Positions 8,139 to 14,851 of a stretch of 18,443 nucleotides of DNA are shown here, piece after piece. The stretch comes from an uncultured Succinatimonas sp. (lineage in GTDB: Bacteria > Pseudomonadota > Gammaproteobacteria > Enterobacterales > Succinivibrionaceae): positions 1 to 18,443 of the forward strand of contig USBR01000023.1 of the NCBI GenBank assembly GCA_900552905.1. The letters run 5' to 3'. A program made the position numbers and the translations under genes. The number at the start of each line of letters is the position of its first letter. The first letter of the stretch is position 1. The notes under the pieces are model-generated. The model did not search any database. It saw only the letters and a program-made list of their open reading frames with translations, and was not told the origin of the DNA.

Positions 8139-9305
8139 TTATTTCTTGTCAGAGGCAGAAGCGTCAGTCTTTACAGTTTCTGTTGTGGCGATCTGTACGC
8201 TAGCACCTGGACGAATCTTCTGAACATTGCTGGTGATAACCTTAGTGCCCGGGGTAAGGCCGTCAGTTACTACATAATAATTTTCAAACTGAGTGCTCAG
8301 AGTAACATTGATACGCTCAACCTTGTTCTCGGCATTGACTGCATAAACATAGGTAACGCCGTTGTTTTCACGTTGCACACCTGAGGCGATGACTACAGTG
8401 GCGTTAGGGGTAACACCCTCATTGATATCGCCGCGTAGGAACATGCCCGGTAAGAGAATGTGATCGGGGTTAGGGACGAGAGCGCGGACATTAACCATGC
8501 CGGTGGACTCATCTACGGAGATTTCAGCAAACTCTAAAGTACCCTGTAAAGGATAACGAGAGCCGTCAGAGAAGAGAATGTCGACAGTAGCCTTACCATC
8601 CTTAGTCTGCAGTTTGCCCTGATTCATCTTAGCGCGTAAGGTCAGATGCTCTTCAACAGTCTGGCCTAAGTCAACATAGATAGGGTCAAGCTGCTGAATG
8701 GTGGTCATCGGGGTGTTTTGACCGGCAGAGACTAAAGCACCTTCAGTGATATTAGATCTACTGATGGTACCGGAAATTGGAGCATAAACCTTGGTGTAGG
8801 CTAAATTGATATTAGCAGTGCGTAAAGCAGCCTGAGCTGACTCGACGGCGGCTTTAGCATTGAGGTAGGCTGCCTGAGCATCATCATAATCCTGCTTACT
8901 GACAGCTTTTTTCGCTAATAAGCTGGCATAACGAGAAGCTTTAAGCTGAGTGGTGTGAGCAGTAGCCTTAGCTGAACTGAGGTTAGCCTGAGCGGAGGCC
9001 ACATTGGCCTCATAGATGGAGGGATCGATTTGATAGAGTTGATCACCCTGTTTTACAGTAGAACCTTCAGTGAAGAGGCGCTCCTGTAAAATACCGGTCA
9101 CCTGCGGTCTAACTTCAGCTTTGCGGGTAGCATTAGCGCGACCTGTAAGATGAGAGATTACCGGGACATCTAAGGTGCCAACCTCAAAGACATCAACGGG
9201 CATGACCATAGCCTGCTGAGCCTGCTGCGGCTTTTCACAGCCACTGAGGGTAAGAGCTAAAGCCATAGCAAAAGGGGCGAGAAGTTTTTTATTGACTAAA
9301 GACAT
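8139..9305 (-). CDS. acrA: Periplasmic adaptor (membrane fusion) lipoprotein of RND efflux pump
   Basis: Links the RND pump to the outer-membrane channel. The 388 residues begin with a lipoprotein signal peptide: basic start, hydrophobic core, then lipobox LSGC with Cys23 as the predicted lipidated residue. The lipoyl/beta-hairpin half-motif RKAEVRPQVTGILQERLFTEGSTVKQGDQLYQIDPS is near residues 62-97. An Ala/Gln-rich helical hairpin follows (about 98-168), then the second lipoyl half AYTKVYAPISGTISRSNITEGALVSAGQ, the beta-barrel and the membrane-proximal domain. AAGGA precedes the ATG by about 6 bases and lies inside a small inverted repeat, AGAAG-GA-CTTCT. It is the first gene of the acrAB operon, divergent from acrR, with which it shares the control region. 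Confidence 0.95.
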   Translation of the reverse strand: MSLVNKKLLAPFAMALALTLSGCEKPQQAQQAMVMPVDVFEVGTLDVPVISHLTGRANATRKAEVRPQVTGILQERLFTEGSTVKQGDQLYQIDPSIYEANVASAQANLSSAKATAHTTQLKASRYASLLAKKAVSKQDYDDAQAAYLNAKAAVESAQAALRTANINLAYTKVYAPISGTISRSNITEGALVSAGQNTPMTTIQQLDPIYVDLGQTVEEHLTLRAKMNQGKLQTKDGKATVDILFSDGSRYPLQGTLEFAEISVDESTGMVNVRALVPNPDHILLPGMFLRGDINEGVTPNATVVIASGVQRENNGVTYVYAVNAENKVERINVTLSTQFENYYVVTDGLTPGTKVITSNVQKIRPGASVQIATTETVKTDASASDKK

Positions 9306-9406
9306 AAGAAGTCCTTCTGATCGCGGAAAAGTATAAGAAATAAAAAATTTTTTTAGCCTAGACCGCTTTTTTGCGATTTAGCTCAAAACTTTCCGATATT
9401 GTTTAC

Positions 9407-9418
9407 ACAAGTACTTGT
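9407..9418. repeat. 12-bp perfect palindrome in the acrA-acrR intergenic region
   Basis: ACAAGTACTTGT is a perfect palindrome lying next to a minus-strand TATAAT, on the downstream side for acrA. This placement would suit a repressor site, but no known regulator is matched. Confidence 0.45.
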
Positions 9419-9419
9419 A

Positions 9420-9425
9420 ATTATA
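9420..9425 (-). promoter_or_regulatory. Possible second -10 box for acrAB
   Basis: Minus-strand TATAAT without a recognisable -35 at 16-18 bases. It abuts the 12-bp palindrome. Confidence 0.25.
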
Positions 9426-9443
9426 GTAAAAACAGAAATTTTT

Positions 9444-9478
9444 TATACTAAACAAAATGGCGGTATGTGTTTAGTATA
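9444..9478. repeat. 11-bp perfect inverted repeat between acrA and acrR
   Basis: TATACTAAACA (9444-9454) and TGTTTAGTATA (9468-9478) are exact reverse complements separated by 13 bases. If acrAB transcription starts near 9480, as predicted from the -10 at 9492-9487, the repeat would form a stem-loop at the very 5' end of the acrAB mRNA. It could equally be a second operator. Confidence 0.55.
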
Positions 9479-9486
9479 GTTTATAC

Positions 9487-9492
9487 ATTATA
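9487..9492 (-). promoter_or_regulatory. Predicted -10 box of the acrAB promoter
   Basis: Perfect TATAAT on the minus strand. The position 17 bases upstream reads TGTATG, a poor -35, and falls inside the AcrR operator, so bound AcrR would cover the -35. The predicted leader is about 175 nt. Confidence 0.5.
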
Positions 9493-9511
9493 GCTTTTAT
9501 CTTTTTAAACA

Positions 9512-9535
9512 TACATACATGTTTGGATGTATGTG
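9512..9535. promoter_or_regulatory. AcrR operator
   Basis: Half-sites TACATACAT and ATGTATGTG are separated by 6 bases (GTTTGG). The E. coli AcrR operator, as I recall it, is TACATACAT - 6 bases - ATGTATGTA, so half-site sequence, spacing and 24-bp length all agree, with one change at the last base. It lies 60 bases before the acrR start and over the predicted acrAB -35, as expected for autoregulation plus acrAB repression. Confidence 0.85.
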
Positions 9536-9594
9536 TTAAAATTACTCAATAATTTTGTAAAAAAACTTTTTTAGTTAAAAAACGGGGATTTAAC

Positions 9595-10254
9595 GTGGCA
9601 CGACATACTCATGATGATGCACAAAAAACACGCAAAGCGATCTTAGATTCTGCCTTGCGGCTGTTCTCTCGCCGTGGTTATGAGCGCACTAGTTTATCTG
9701 ATATCGCCAAATATGCCGGTGTTACCCGCGGTGCTATCTATTGGCATTTTGATGATAAGCGTGATTTATTATTAGAGTTATGTAATCGCACTGATCGTGA
9801 GCTTTTAGCAAGCGAGGCCTTAGCGCATGCCACTAAGATTGAAGAACCTAATCCTTTAGGTTGTCTGCGTAGCTGGATGCTTTCTCATTCCGATGAAAAG
9901 AGTATTCAATTTTTCCGTTCTAGCTTCTTTATCCTTTTTGGCAATATCATCCGCGGCATGGTGGGCGATGAGGAATTACAAAAGCGCTTTATGGAAATCG
10001 TCGATTTTAGACGCAGAACTTTTATGGATATTTTAAAGAACTGTATCCGTAAGGGGCAGTTGCCGGTGAACTTAGATGTTCAGGCGGCAGCTGATTATTT
10101 AATGGTCTTTATGACCGGTTATATCCACACTTTAAGAACTGAGTTTTCAGCCGATATTGTTAAAAAATATCCCTTCTATGTGGATATGGCCATCAAGGGT
10201 TTACGCAATATTACCGTAGAACTAGTAAGTGCGAACGCTCCCGTCAGCGTTTAG
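9595..10254 (+). CDS. acrR: TetR-family transcriptional repressor AcrR
   Basis: Local repressor of the efflux operon, released by bound drug. The 219 residues compare with 215 in E. coli. The N-terminal helix-turn-helix domain is nearly that of E. coli AcrR: KTRKAILDSALRLFSRRGYE, then SLSDIAKYAGVTRGAIYWHF (about 33-52) with recognition helix TRGAIYWHF. The C-terminal ligand-binding domain is divergent, as is normal. The start is GTG, with GGGGA at 9584-9588 six bases upstream. The divergent position to acrAB and a well-matched AcrR operator between them support the assignment. The last 33 bases overlap the 3' end of the convergent yciA. Confidence 0.93.
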   Translation: MARHTHDDAQKTRKAILDSALRLFSRRGYERTSLSDIAKYAGVTRGAIYWHFDDKRDLLLELCNRTDRELLASEALAHATKIEEPNPLGCLRSWMLSHSDEKSIQFFRSSFFILFGNIIRGMVGDEELQKRFMEIVDFRRRTFMDILKNCIRKGQLPVNLDVQAAADYLMVFMTGYIHTLRTEFSADIVKKYPFYVDMAIKGLRNITVELVSANAPVSV

Positions 10255-10710
10255 ACCGATAGTGGCAGCATCAATGCCATATTTAGCCACATGCTCAGCA
10301 GTTGGCGGTAAGGGACGCGGCTTGCCGAAGCGGTCAACTGCTACATAGGTAAAGGAGCCCTTAGTGACTAAGCTTCTTTCGGCACGTTCGTGATTATCGC
10401 CTTCAGTGAGGTTCTTTACCCAAATTTCCAGTTCAACTTTAAGTGAAGTGCGGCCTAAATGGCTACAGCGGCCATAACAGCAGACTACATCGCCGACACT
10501 TACGGGATGCATAAAGGACATAGCATCCACAGCGACGGTAACGATACGGCCACAGGCGATTTCGCGAGCTAAAATGGCGCCAGCAATATCCATCTGCGAC
10601 ATGATCCAACCCCCGAAGATATCTCCAGCAGGATTAGTATCACCGGGCATAGCTAAGGTGCGTAAGAGTAAATTTCCAGATGGGGCCTTAGGGGTATTTG
10701 TATCTTTCAT
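10222..10710 (-). CDS. yciA: Acyl-CoA thioesterase YciA (hotdog fold)
   Basis: Cytosolic hydrolase of short- and medium-chain acyl-CoA esters. The 162 residues cover the family's length, with a C-terminal extension of about 25 residues beyond E. coli YciA. The N-terminal core LRTLAMPGDTNPAGDIFGGWIMSQMDIAGAILA (about 16-48) is almost identical to YciA, followed by GDVVCCYGRC and the helix/strand FTYVAVDRFGKPRPLP. No good ribosome binding site precedes the ATG at 10710, yet an in-frame stop 13-15 bases upstream rules out a longer form, and the alignment to YciA supports this start. It is convergent with acrR and overlaps it by 33 bases. The overlap holds a small hairpin (AACGCT / AGCGTT, 10234-10251). 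Confidence 0.92.
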   Translation of the reverse strand: MKDTNTPKAPSGNLLLRTLAMPGDTNPAGDIFGGWIMSQMDIAGAILAREIACGRIVTVAVDAMSFMHPVSVGDVVCCYGRCSHLGRTSLKVELEIWVKNLTEGDNHERAERSLVTKGSFTYVAVDRFGKPRPLPPTAEHVAKYGIDAATIGLNADGSVRTY

Positions 10711-10737
10711 ATAAATTAGGTGCTAAGACCGCTGTTG

Positions 10738-10766
10738 TTACAAGGTACTAAGCACGCTCTCCTTTC
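10738..10766 (-). other. Strong Shine-Dalgarno followed by a 5-codon mini-ORF upstream of yciA
   Basis: On the minus strand GAAAGGAG (10766-10759) is followed after 3 bases by GTG CTT AGT ACC TTG TAA. It lies 28-56 bases before the yciA ATG, which lacks a good site of its own. The spacing is short, so this may be coincidence. Confidence 0.2.
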
Positions 10767-10906
10767 TAATGTAAGTTAAAAAGTTTTTTGACCTTTAAAT
10801 CTTATATAAGGTTTTAAATGCAGATGTGACTTAAAAGGCCTTTTATTGAGTATATATTGCCCATGCTTAATTTAATAGAAAAAAGCGTATTGCCTCTTTT
10901 GTTTAC

Positions 10907-10934
10907 TTGATATTTTAGGCTCTAGTGTTAGGAT
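10907..10934 (+). promoter_or_regulatory. Candidate promoter for the squalene/phytoene synthase-like gene and dsbA
   Basis: TTGATA (10907-10912), 16-base spacer, TAGGAT (10929-10934): 5/6 and 4/6 matches to sigma-70 boxes. It would give a leader of about 30 nt before the GTG start. Confidence 0.35.
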
Positions 10935-10972
10935 TTAATGATTATTAGTTGCCAACATAAGGGATATTTAGC

Positions 10973-11998
10973 GTGAAAATCGACCCGCAATTACAGATGA
11001 AGCATCTTTTAGGGGTGTCAAGAAGCTTTGCCTTGACTATTCCTATGCTTCCCGAGCCTTTAGAAGATTATATTGCTAATACTTATTTGTTGTGCCGTAT
11101 TGCTGATACCGTTGAGGACGATCCGCAAACTGTAGCTGAGCATAAAATTCCATGGCTTAAGTCCTTTGCTAAATTCGCTTTAGGCAATTTTGGGGATGAA
11201 TTGAGTTTATTAGCGCTACATCATCAGGCTTTAGAGCTCACCCATGGTGCCATTGCACAAGAGCGCCTTTTAATCGAGGATATGGTAGCGGTAATTGAAA
11301 GAACCGCTTCTTATCCGCCGAAAATCAAGCAGATTTTAGGTAAGGGTGTCAGTATTCTCGCCTTTGGTATGGCTAAAAGTCTTGATGGCTTTGAGATTAA
11401 AGATCGCAATGATGTCGATCATTATTGTTATTTTGTCGCGGGGGTTGTCGGTGAGTTGCTCGCGGCTTTATTTTCAGAGCACAATCATAAAATTGATCGT
11501 GAAGCCCTCATGGCCTTAGCCGTAAGTTTTGGAGAGGGTTTGCAACTGACTAATATCCTCAAAGATCGAGCCGTAGACGCTAAAAGAGATGTAAGTTTTC
11601 TGCCTAAGGGTGATGCTGTGAGTATCGAGCAGGAGTATTTATCCTTATGTCAGGGGCATTTAGATGATGCTTTAGATTTTATCTGTAAAATCCCGGCTGT
11701 AGAAAATGGCATCAGACGTTTTTGCTATATAAATATTCTAATGGCTACAGCTACTTTGAAAAAAATAAGCAAAAACAGTCAACAAGGAGCTTTGAGTCTT
11801 AAAATAAGTCGCCGTCAGGTAAAAATATTATTAGGCTTAGGCTCATTGTGTATCAAATATAACTGGAGTACGCGCCTATTATTTACTTTAGTAAGTAATA
11901 ATGTGCCAAGAATAAGACGCTCAGCTTCTGAGCTTTGTTGTAAGGTTTCATGGTGGAATAAAGATATTTCCGCAATCATGTTTAAGGACAGTATTTGA
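10973..11998 (+). CDS. Squalene/phytoene synthase family protein
   Basis: Head-to-head prenyl synthase family, expected to join two isoprenoid diphosphates (farnesyl or geranylgeranyl) at the membrane face. Both Mg-diphosphate motifs are intact: RIADTVEDD with D45-D49 in the first aspartate-rich site, and LQLTNILKDRAVDAKRDVSFLP with D198 and D202 in the second. The YCYFVAGVVGELL helix (151-163) is also typical. The 341 residues fit the family; the last 110 are less conserved, basic and hydrophobic, possibly a membrane-contacting tail. The start is GTG with AAGGGA at 10959-10964, 8 bases upstream. No partner genes for squalene, hopanoid or carotenoid formation (desaturase, cyclase) are in the window, so the product is unknown. 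The stop overlaps the dsbA start by one base, suggesting one transcript. Confidence 0.85.
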   Translation: MKIDPQLQMKHLLGVSRSFALTIPMLPEPLEDYIANTYLLCRIADTVEDDPQTVAEHKIPWLKSFAKFALGNFGDELSLLALHHQALELTHGAIAQERLLIEDMVAVIERTASYPPKIKQILGKGVSILAFGMAKSLDGFEIKDRNDVDHYCYFVAGVVGELLAALFSEHNHKIDREALMALAVSFGEGLQLTNILKDRAVDAKRDVSFLPKGDAVSIEQEYLSLCQGHLDDALDFICKIPAVENGIRRFCYINILMATATLKKISKNSQQGALSLKISRRQVKILLGLGSLCIKYNWSTRLLFTLVSNNVPRIRRSASELCCKVSWWNKDISAIMFKDSI

Positions 11999-12639
11999 TG
12001 TTATTGCGTTTTTTTAAACAGCCCTTATTAGCCGCTGTGGCTTTAGGTTTAATGTTTATCTCCACAGTCGCTACGGCTTCTGATATTCAAGCTTCAAGAT
12101 TTATTGAGGGGCGCGATTATGAGGTCAAAACTCAGACTCGTACTCCAAACAATGAAATTCGTGAGTTCTATTCTTATTGGTGCGGTCATTGCTTTGGCAT
12201 GCAGGGCGTCTTTGAGCAATTAGCTCAGCATGTGCAGGGCCGTGCGGTTTTAGTGCGCAATCCCGTAGGAATTTTAGGCGGTGAGGCAGGAAAGAGGTCT
12301 GTAAATGCCTATGCTGTAGCTAAAATCTTAGGCATTGAGGATGAATTCAATCAGATGCTTTTTGAAAATATCCATGAGAAAAATTTAATTCCAGAGACTT
12401 CTGAAGACTTTGTGGAGATCTTCAAAAGTTTAGGTGTGCCTGAGAATCTCTATAAAAAGGAGCAAATCGCTTTCCCGACTATAGGTTTAGTCGGCGAGTA
12501 TGAAAAGTGGTTTGAAAAGTCAGGTATTGATGCTGTGCCGGAGATTTTTATTAACGGTAAGTATTTAGCAAAGCTTGATAATATCGAGTCCATTGAAGAT
12601 TTTAATGCGCTTATCGATTATCTCTTAACTCTGCCTTAA
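11998..12639 (+). CDS. dsbA: DsbA-family periplasmic thiol:disulfide oxidoreductase
   Basis: Expected to introduce disulfides into exported proteins. With the ATG at 11998 the product has 213 residues, close to DsbA's 208; TTG three bases earlier is a less likely start. AAGGA at 11984-11988 lies 9 bases before the ATG. The signal peptide spans about residues 1-27, ending ATA before SD. The active site is FYSYWCGHC (C62, C65) in a thioredoxin fold with the DsbA helical insert; the cis-proline loop AVPEIFINGKY is near residue 180. The CGHC dipeptide Gly-His is that of eukaryotic PDI rather than the usual DsbA Pro-His. It overlaps the preceding synthase gene (TGATG), implying translational coupling. 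No dsbB is in the window. Confidence 0.92.
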   Translation: MLLRFFKQPLLAAVALGLMFISTVATASDIQASRFIEGRDYEVKTQTRTPNNEIREFYSYWCGHCFGMQGVFEQLAQHVQGRAVLVRNPVGILGGEAGKRSVNAYAVAKILGIEDEFNQMLFENIHEKNLIPETSEDFVEIFKSLGVPENLYKKEQIAFPTIGLVGEYEKWFEKSGIDAVPEIFINGKYLAKLDNIESIEDFNALIDYLLTLP

Positions 12640-12647
12640 GTTTTCTA

Positions 12648-12673
12648 CTAAAGGCCCGAAAGCGGGCCTTTAG
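12648..12673. terminator. Bidirectional intrinsic terminator between dsbA and the acyltransferase gene
   Basis: Perfect 11-bp stem CTAAAGGCCCG / CGGGCCTTTAG with loop AAAG. The T tracts outside the stem are imperfect. It lies 9 bases past the dsbA stop and 9 past the convergent gene's stop. Confidence 0.85.
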
Positions 12674-12682
12674 CCATGGTTT

Positions 12683-13630
12683 TTAAGCTTCTTTTTTCTC
12701 TTCAAGCTTTGTCTTTTCGGGATGTTTTTGATTAAAGACTTCCTGATGCCATTTCTCTAATAGCTCATCTTTTTTAGCCCATAAATCACGAGCTTCCATG
12801 GTCATACGATGCTTATATTCCTTATCGGTAAGATAATCACCGCAATACTCAGGTGAGGATTTGATGATCTCGATATTTACATAAACAGTCTTCATGCGGC
12901 CTTTTAAGAGCTCAATAAAGGGCTTTTGAGTATTGTCAGGATAGAAGAGGGTAGTGTTGTAAATATAATCGATCTTATCGGCAATCTGACCTAGAGCCAT
13001 AGCAAAGGAGGCAGCCTTTGGCGGCATCAGATGTTTATAAGGAGATTTGGCTGCCTTAGCTTTTTCCTTAGTATAACGGGTACCTTCAAGGAAGTTGATG
13101 AGGGCTGTCGGTGCCATAGCTAAGCGTTTGCAAGCTTTACGGGTAGTCTCTAAATCCGCAGTTCTTAAAGCGGGATTTTTTAATAATTGTTCACGGCTAT
13201 AACGGCGTAAAAACGGCATTCCTAAGGCATAGCAAGCTAAACCGACAAAGGGGATATAGATGAGCGAATGCTTCATAAAGAATTTAGTAGTAGGGATCTT
13301 GCCGTGATAGATCATGCCGATAAAGAGGATATCGACCCAGCTTAAGTGATTTGAAACCACAATGCAGGATTTAGCTGAATTGAGAATGTCATCGCCTTGA
13401 ATATGCCATTTAATATCATTAGTTAAGGCAATGATGAGGCGATTGTTGAAAACCCATGCTTTATAGAGGTAGTAATTGCATTTTTCGATGCAGATGATCA
13501 CGGCCTTAAAGGGCAAAATAAAACGGACAATGCCCAAAAGCATGATGGGAATGGCGATGATAACAGAGTTTGCCGGAATCAATATCAAATTGATGATAAG
13601 TAAAAGCGGCGCAGGTAAAAAAGCCAGCAT
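12683..13630 (-). CDS. yihG: Acyltransferase, YihG-like (1-acylglycerol-3-phosphate acyltransferase/LCLAT family)
   Basis: Inner-membrane acyltransferase of the PlsC superfamily, likely acylating lysophosphatidate or a related lysophospholipid. The 315 residues match YihG (about 310) and exceed PlsC (about 245). Hydrophobic segments occupy about residues 5-50. The catalytic block I is NHLSWVD (N94-D100, with the NHx4D His and Asp). Block II-like FFMKHSLIYIPFVG is at 117-130, and block III FLEGTRYT has E182-R185. The C-terminus is charged and helical (Lys/Glu rich). AGGA lies 7 bases before the ATG. It is monocistronic and divergent from the ilv operon. The symbol reflects resemblance to E. 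coli YihG rather than a tested activity. Confidence 0.88.
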   Translation of the reverse strand: MLAFLPAPLLLIINLILIPANSVIIAIPIMLLGIVRFILPFKAVIICIEKCNYYLYKAWVFNNRLIIALTNDIKWHIQGDDILNSAKSCIVVSNHLSWVDILFIGMIYHGKIPTTKFFMKHSLIYIPFVGLACYALGMPFLRRYSREQLLKNPALRTADLETTRKACKRLAMAPTALINFLEGTRYTKEKAKAAKSPYKHLMPPKAASFAMALGQIADKIDYIYNTTLFYPDNTQKPFIELLKGRMKTVYVNIEIIKSSPEYCGDYLTDKEYKHRMTMEARDLWAKKDELLEKWHQEVFNQKHPEKTKLEEKKEA

Positions 13631-13752
13631 GTGCAGATCCTGAAAAAGTAAAGGAACAAATTTTAAAACTCTTCTATTTTACCAATTTTTTATCTAGATA
13701 TGATTTTTTCAAATTTTAGAACATAAGATGCAATGTGTTCCGTTTTTTGATA

Positions 13753-13758
13753 TATAAT
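13753..13758 (+). promoter_or_regulatory. Candidate -10 box of the ilvEDA promoter
   Basis: Perfect TATAAT in the 272-base gap between the divergent yihG-like gene and ilvE. The -35 position (GCAATG) is poor, which would suit an activated promoter. Transcription from about 13765 would give a leader of about 138 nt containing a 28-codon ORF. Confidence 0.4.
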
Positions 13759-13795
13759 CACAATCAATAAGCCATGCGATCTTAGTTCACAGTTT

Positions 13796-13882
13796 ATGAA
13801 TAATATCGGTGCTAAACTCGCAAAGGTAAATTATAAAAAGACTATAAAATCGGGATTACTGGTTTTAGCTAAGATTATTTAA
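13796..13882 (+). CDS. Putative 28-residue leader peptide upstream of ilvE, rich in Leu/Val/Ile
   Basis: ATG to TAA, 28 codons, ending 20 bases before the ilvE start. Ten of 28 codons are Leu, Val or Ile, and the last eight read LLVLAKII, six of them branched-chain residues, using TTA CTG GTT TTA GCT AAG ATT ATT. Six lysines make it basic. This composition is what a branched-chain amino-acid attenuator peptide would show, and it sits where one is expected. Against this, there is no clear Shine-Dalgarno before the ATG. There is also no terminator hairpin between the ORF and ilvE, so classical ilv attenuation cannot operate as in E. coli. Short ORFs also arise by chance in AT-rich DNA. Confidence 0.4.
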   Translation: MNNIGAKLAKVNYKKTIKSGLLVLAKII

Positions 13883-13902
13883 TTGCAATTGAGGTTACAA
13901 AA

Positions 13903-14826
13903 ATGGCCGATAATACCAAGTACATTTGGTTCAACGGAAAAATGGTTCCATGGGAGCAGGCTACTGTTCACGTTACTGCTCACGCCTTACATTACGGTTC
14001 AGCCGTATTCGAGGGTATTCGTGCTTATGCTACTAAGCAAGGTCCGCAGATTTTCCGTTTAAAAGAGCACATTGACCGTTTATTTAACTCTGCTCGTATC
14101 TATCGCTTCCCTATTGCTCAGACTAAGGAAGAGATCATGGATGCTTGCAAGAAGGTTATTTCCGAGAACGGCTTGGATTATGGCTATATCCGTCCTTTAA
14201 TCTTCATGGGCGCTGTCGGTTTAGGCGTTAAATTCCCTAAGGGTTCTGTAGCTGAGGCTATGGTTTGCGCTATGCCTTGGGGTGCTTATTTAGGTGAAGA
14301 AGGCTTAAAGAAGGGCGTTAAGGTTTGTGTTTCTTCTTGGCGTCGTTTAGCTCCGGATACTATTCCGACTGAGGCTAAGGCTGCTGGTAACTACCTCTCC
14401 TCTATCTTGATTGCCAATGAGTGCACCAATAATGGTTACACTGAGGCTATTGCCTTAGACTTCAACGGTTATATTTCCGAAGGTTCAGGCGAGAACGTCT
14501 TCTTAGTTAAGGATGGCGTCATCTACACCGCTCCGTTCACCTCTGGTTTATTACCTGGTATTACTCGTGATTCCATCATCACCATTGCTAAGGACTTAGG
14601 CTATGAAGTTCGTCAGCAGCCGATTCCGCGTGAGATGGTTTACCTTGCCGATGAGATCTTCTTCTCCGGTACTGCAGCTGAGATTACCCCGATTGCCTCT
14701 GTTGATGGCATCGATGTAGGTCCTGGTTATAGAGGTCCGGTCACCGAGAGATTACAGAACGCCTTCTTCGATGTCGTTAAGGGCAATGTTGAAGACAAGT
14801 ACGGTTGGCTGACCCCGGTAAAATAA
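13903..14826 (+). CDS. ilvE: Branched-chain amino-acid aminotransferase
   Basis: PLP-dependent class IV transaminase that performs the last step of valine, leucine and isoleucine synthesis. The 307 residues compare with 309 in E. coli and the match is full length. YIWFNGKMVPWEQATVHV starts the protein, then HALHYGSAVFEGIRAY, PWGAYLG, the PLP lysine K159 in TIPTEAKAAGNYLSS, ISEGSGENVFLV, LPGITRDSI and FFSGTAAEITPI, all typical. GAGG at 13891-13894 lies 8 bases before the ATG. It is the first gene of ilvE-ilvD-ilvA; no ilvG or ilvM precedes it, so acetohydroxyacid synthase must be encoded elsewhere. Regulation may involve the leader ORF just upstream. Confidence 0.97.
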   Translation: MADNTKYIWFNGKMVPWEQATVHVTAHALHYGSAVFEGIRAYATKQGPQIFRLKEHIDRLFNSARIYRFPIAQTKEEIMDACKKVISENGLDYGYIRPLIFMGAVGLGVKFPKGSVAEAMVCAMPWGAYLGEEGLKKGVKVCVSSWRRLAPDTIPTEAKAAGNYLSSILIANECTNNGYTEAIALDFNGYISEGSGENVFLVKDGVIYTAPFTSGLLPGITRDSIITIAKDLGYEVRQQPIPREMVYLADEIFFSGTAAEITPIASVDGIDVGPGYRGPVTERLQNAFFDVVKGNVEDKYGWLTPVK

Positions 14827-14851
14827 TTATTACCGTAAGCTGATTTCTAAG

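Noticed and set aside
8061..8384. 107-codon plus-strand frame across the acrA-acrB junction
   Set aside because: It lies opposite two clearly identified genes and has no ribosome binding site or recognisable product.
11995..11997. TTG as start of dsbA
   Set aside because: The ATG immediately after has better RBS spacing and the typical stop/start overlap with the preceding gene.
13869..13890. Classical attenuator terminator between the leader ORF and ilvE
   Set aside because: Only short AT palindromes (TTAGCTAA, AATTGCAATT) are there; no GC-containing stem followed by a T tract.
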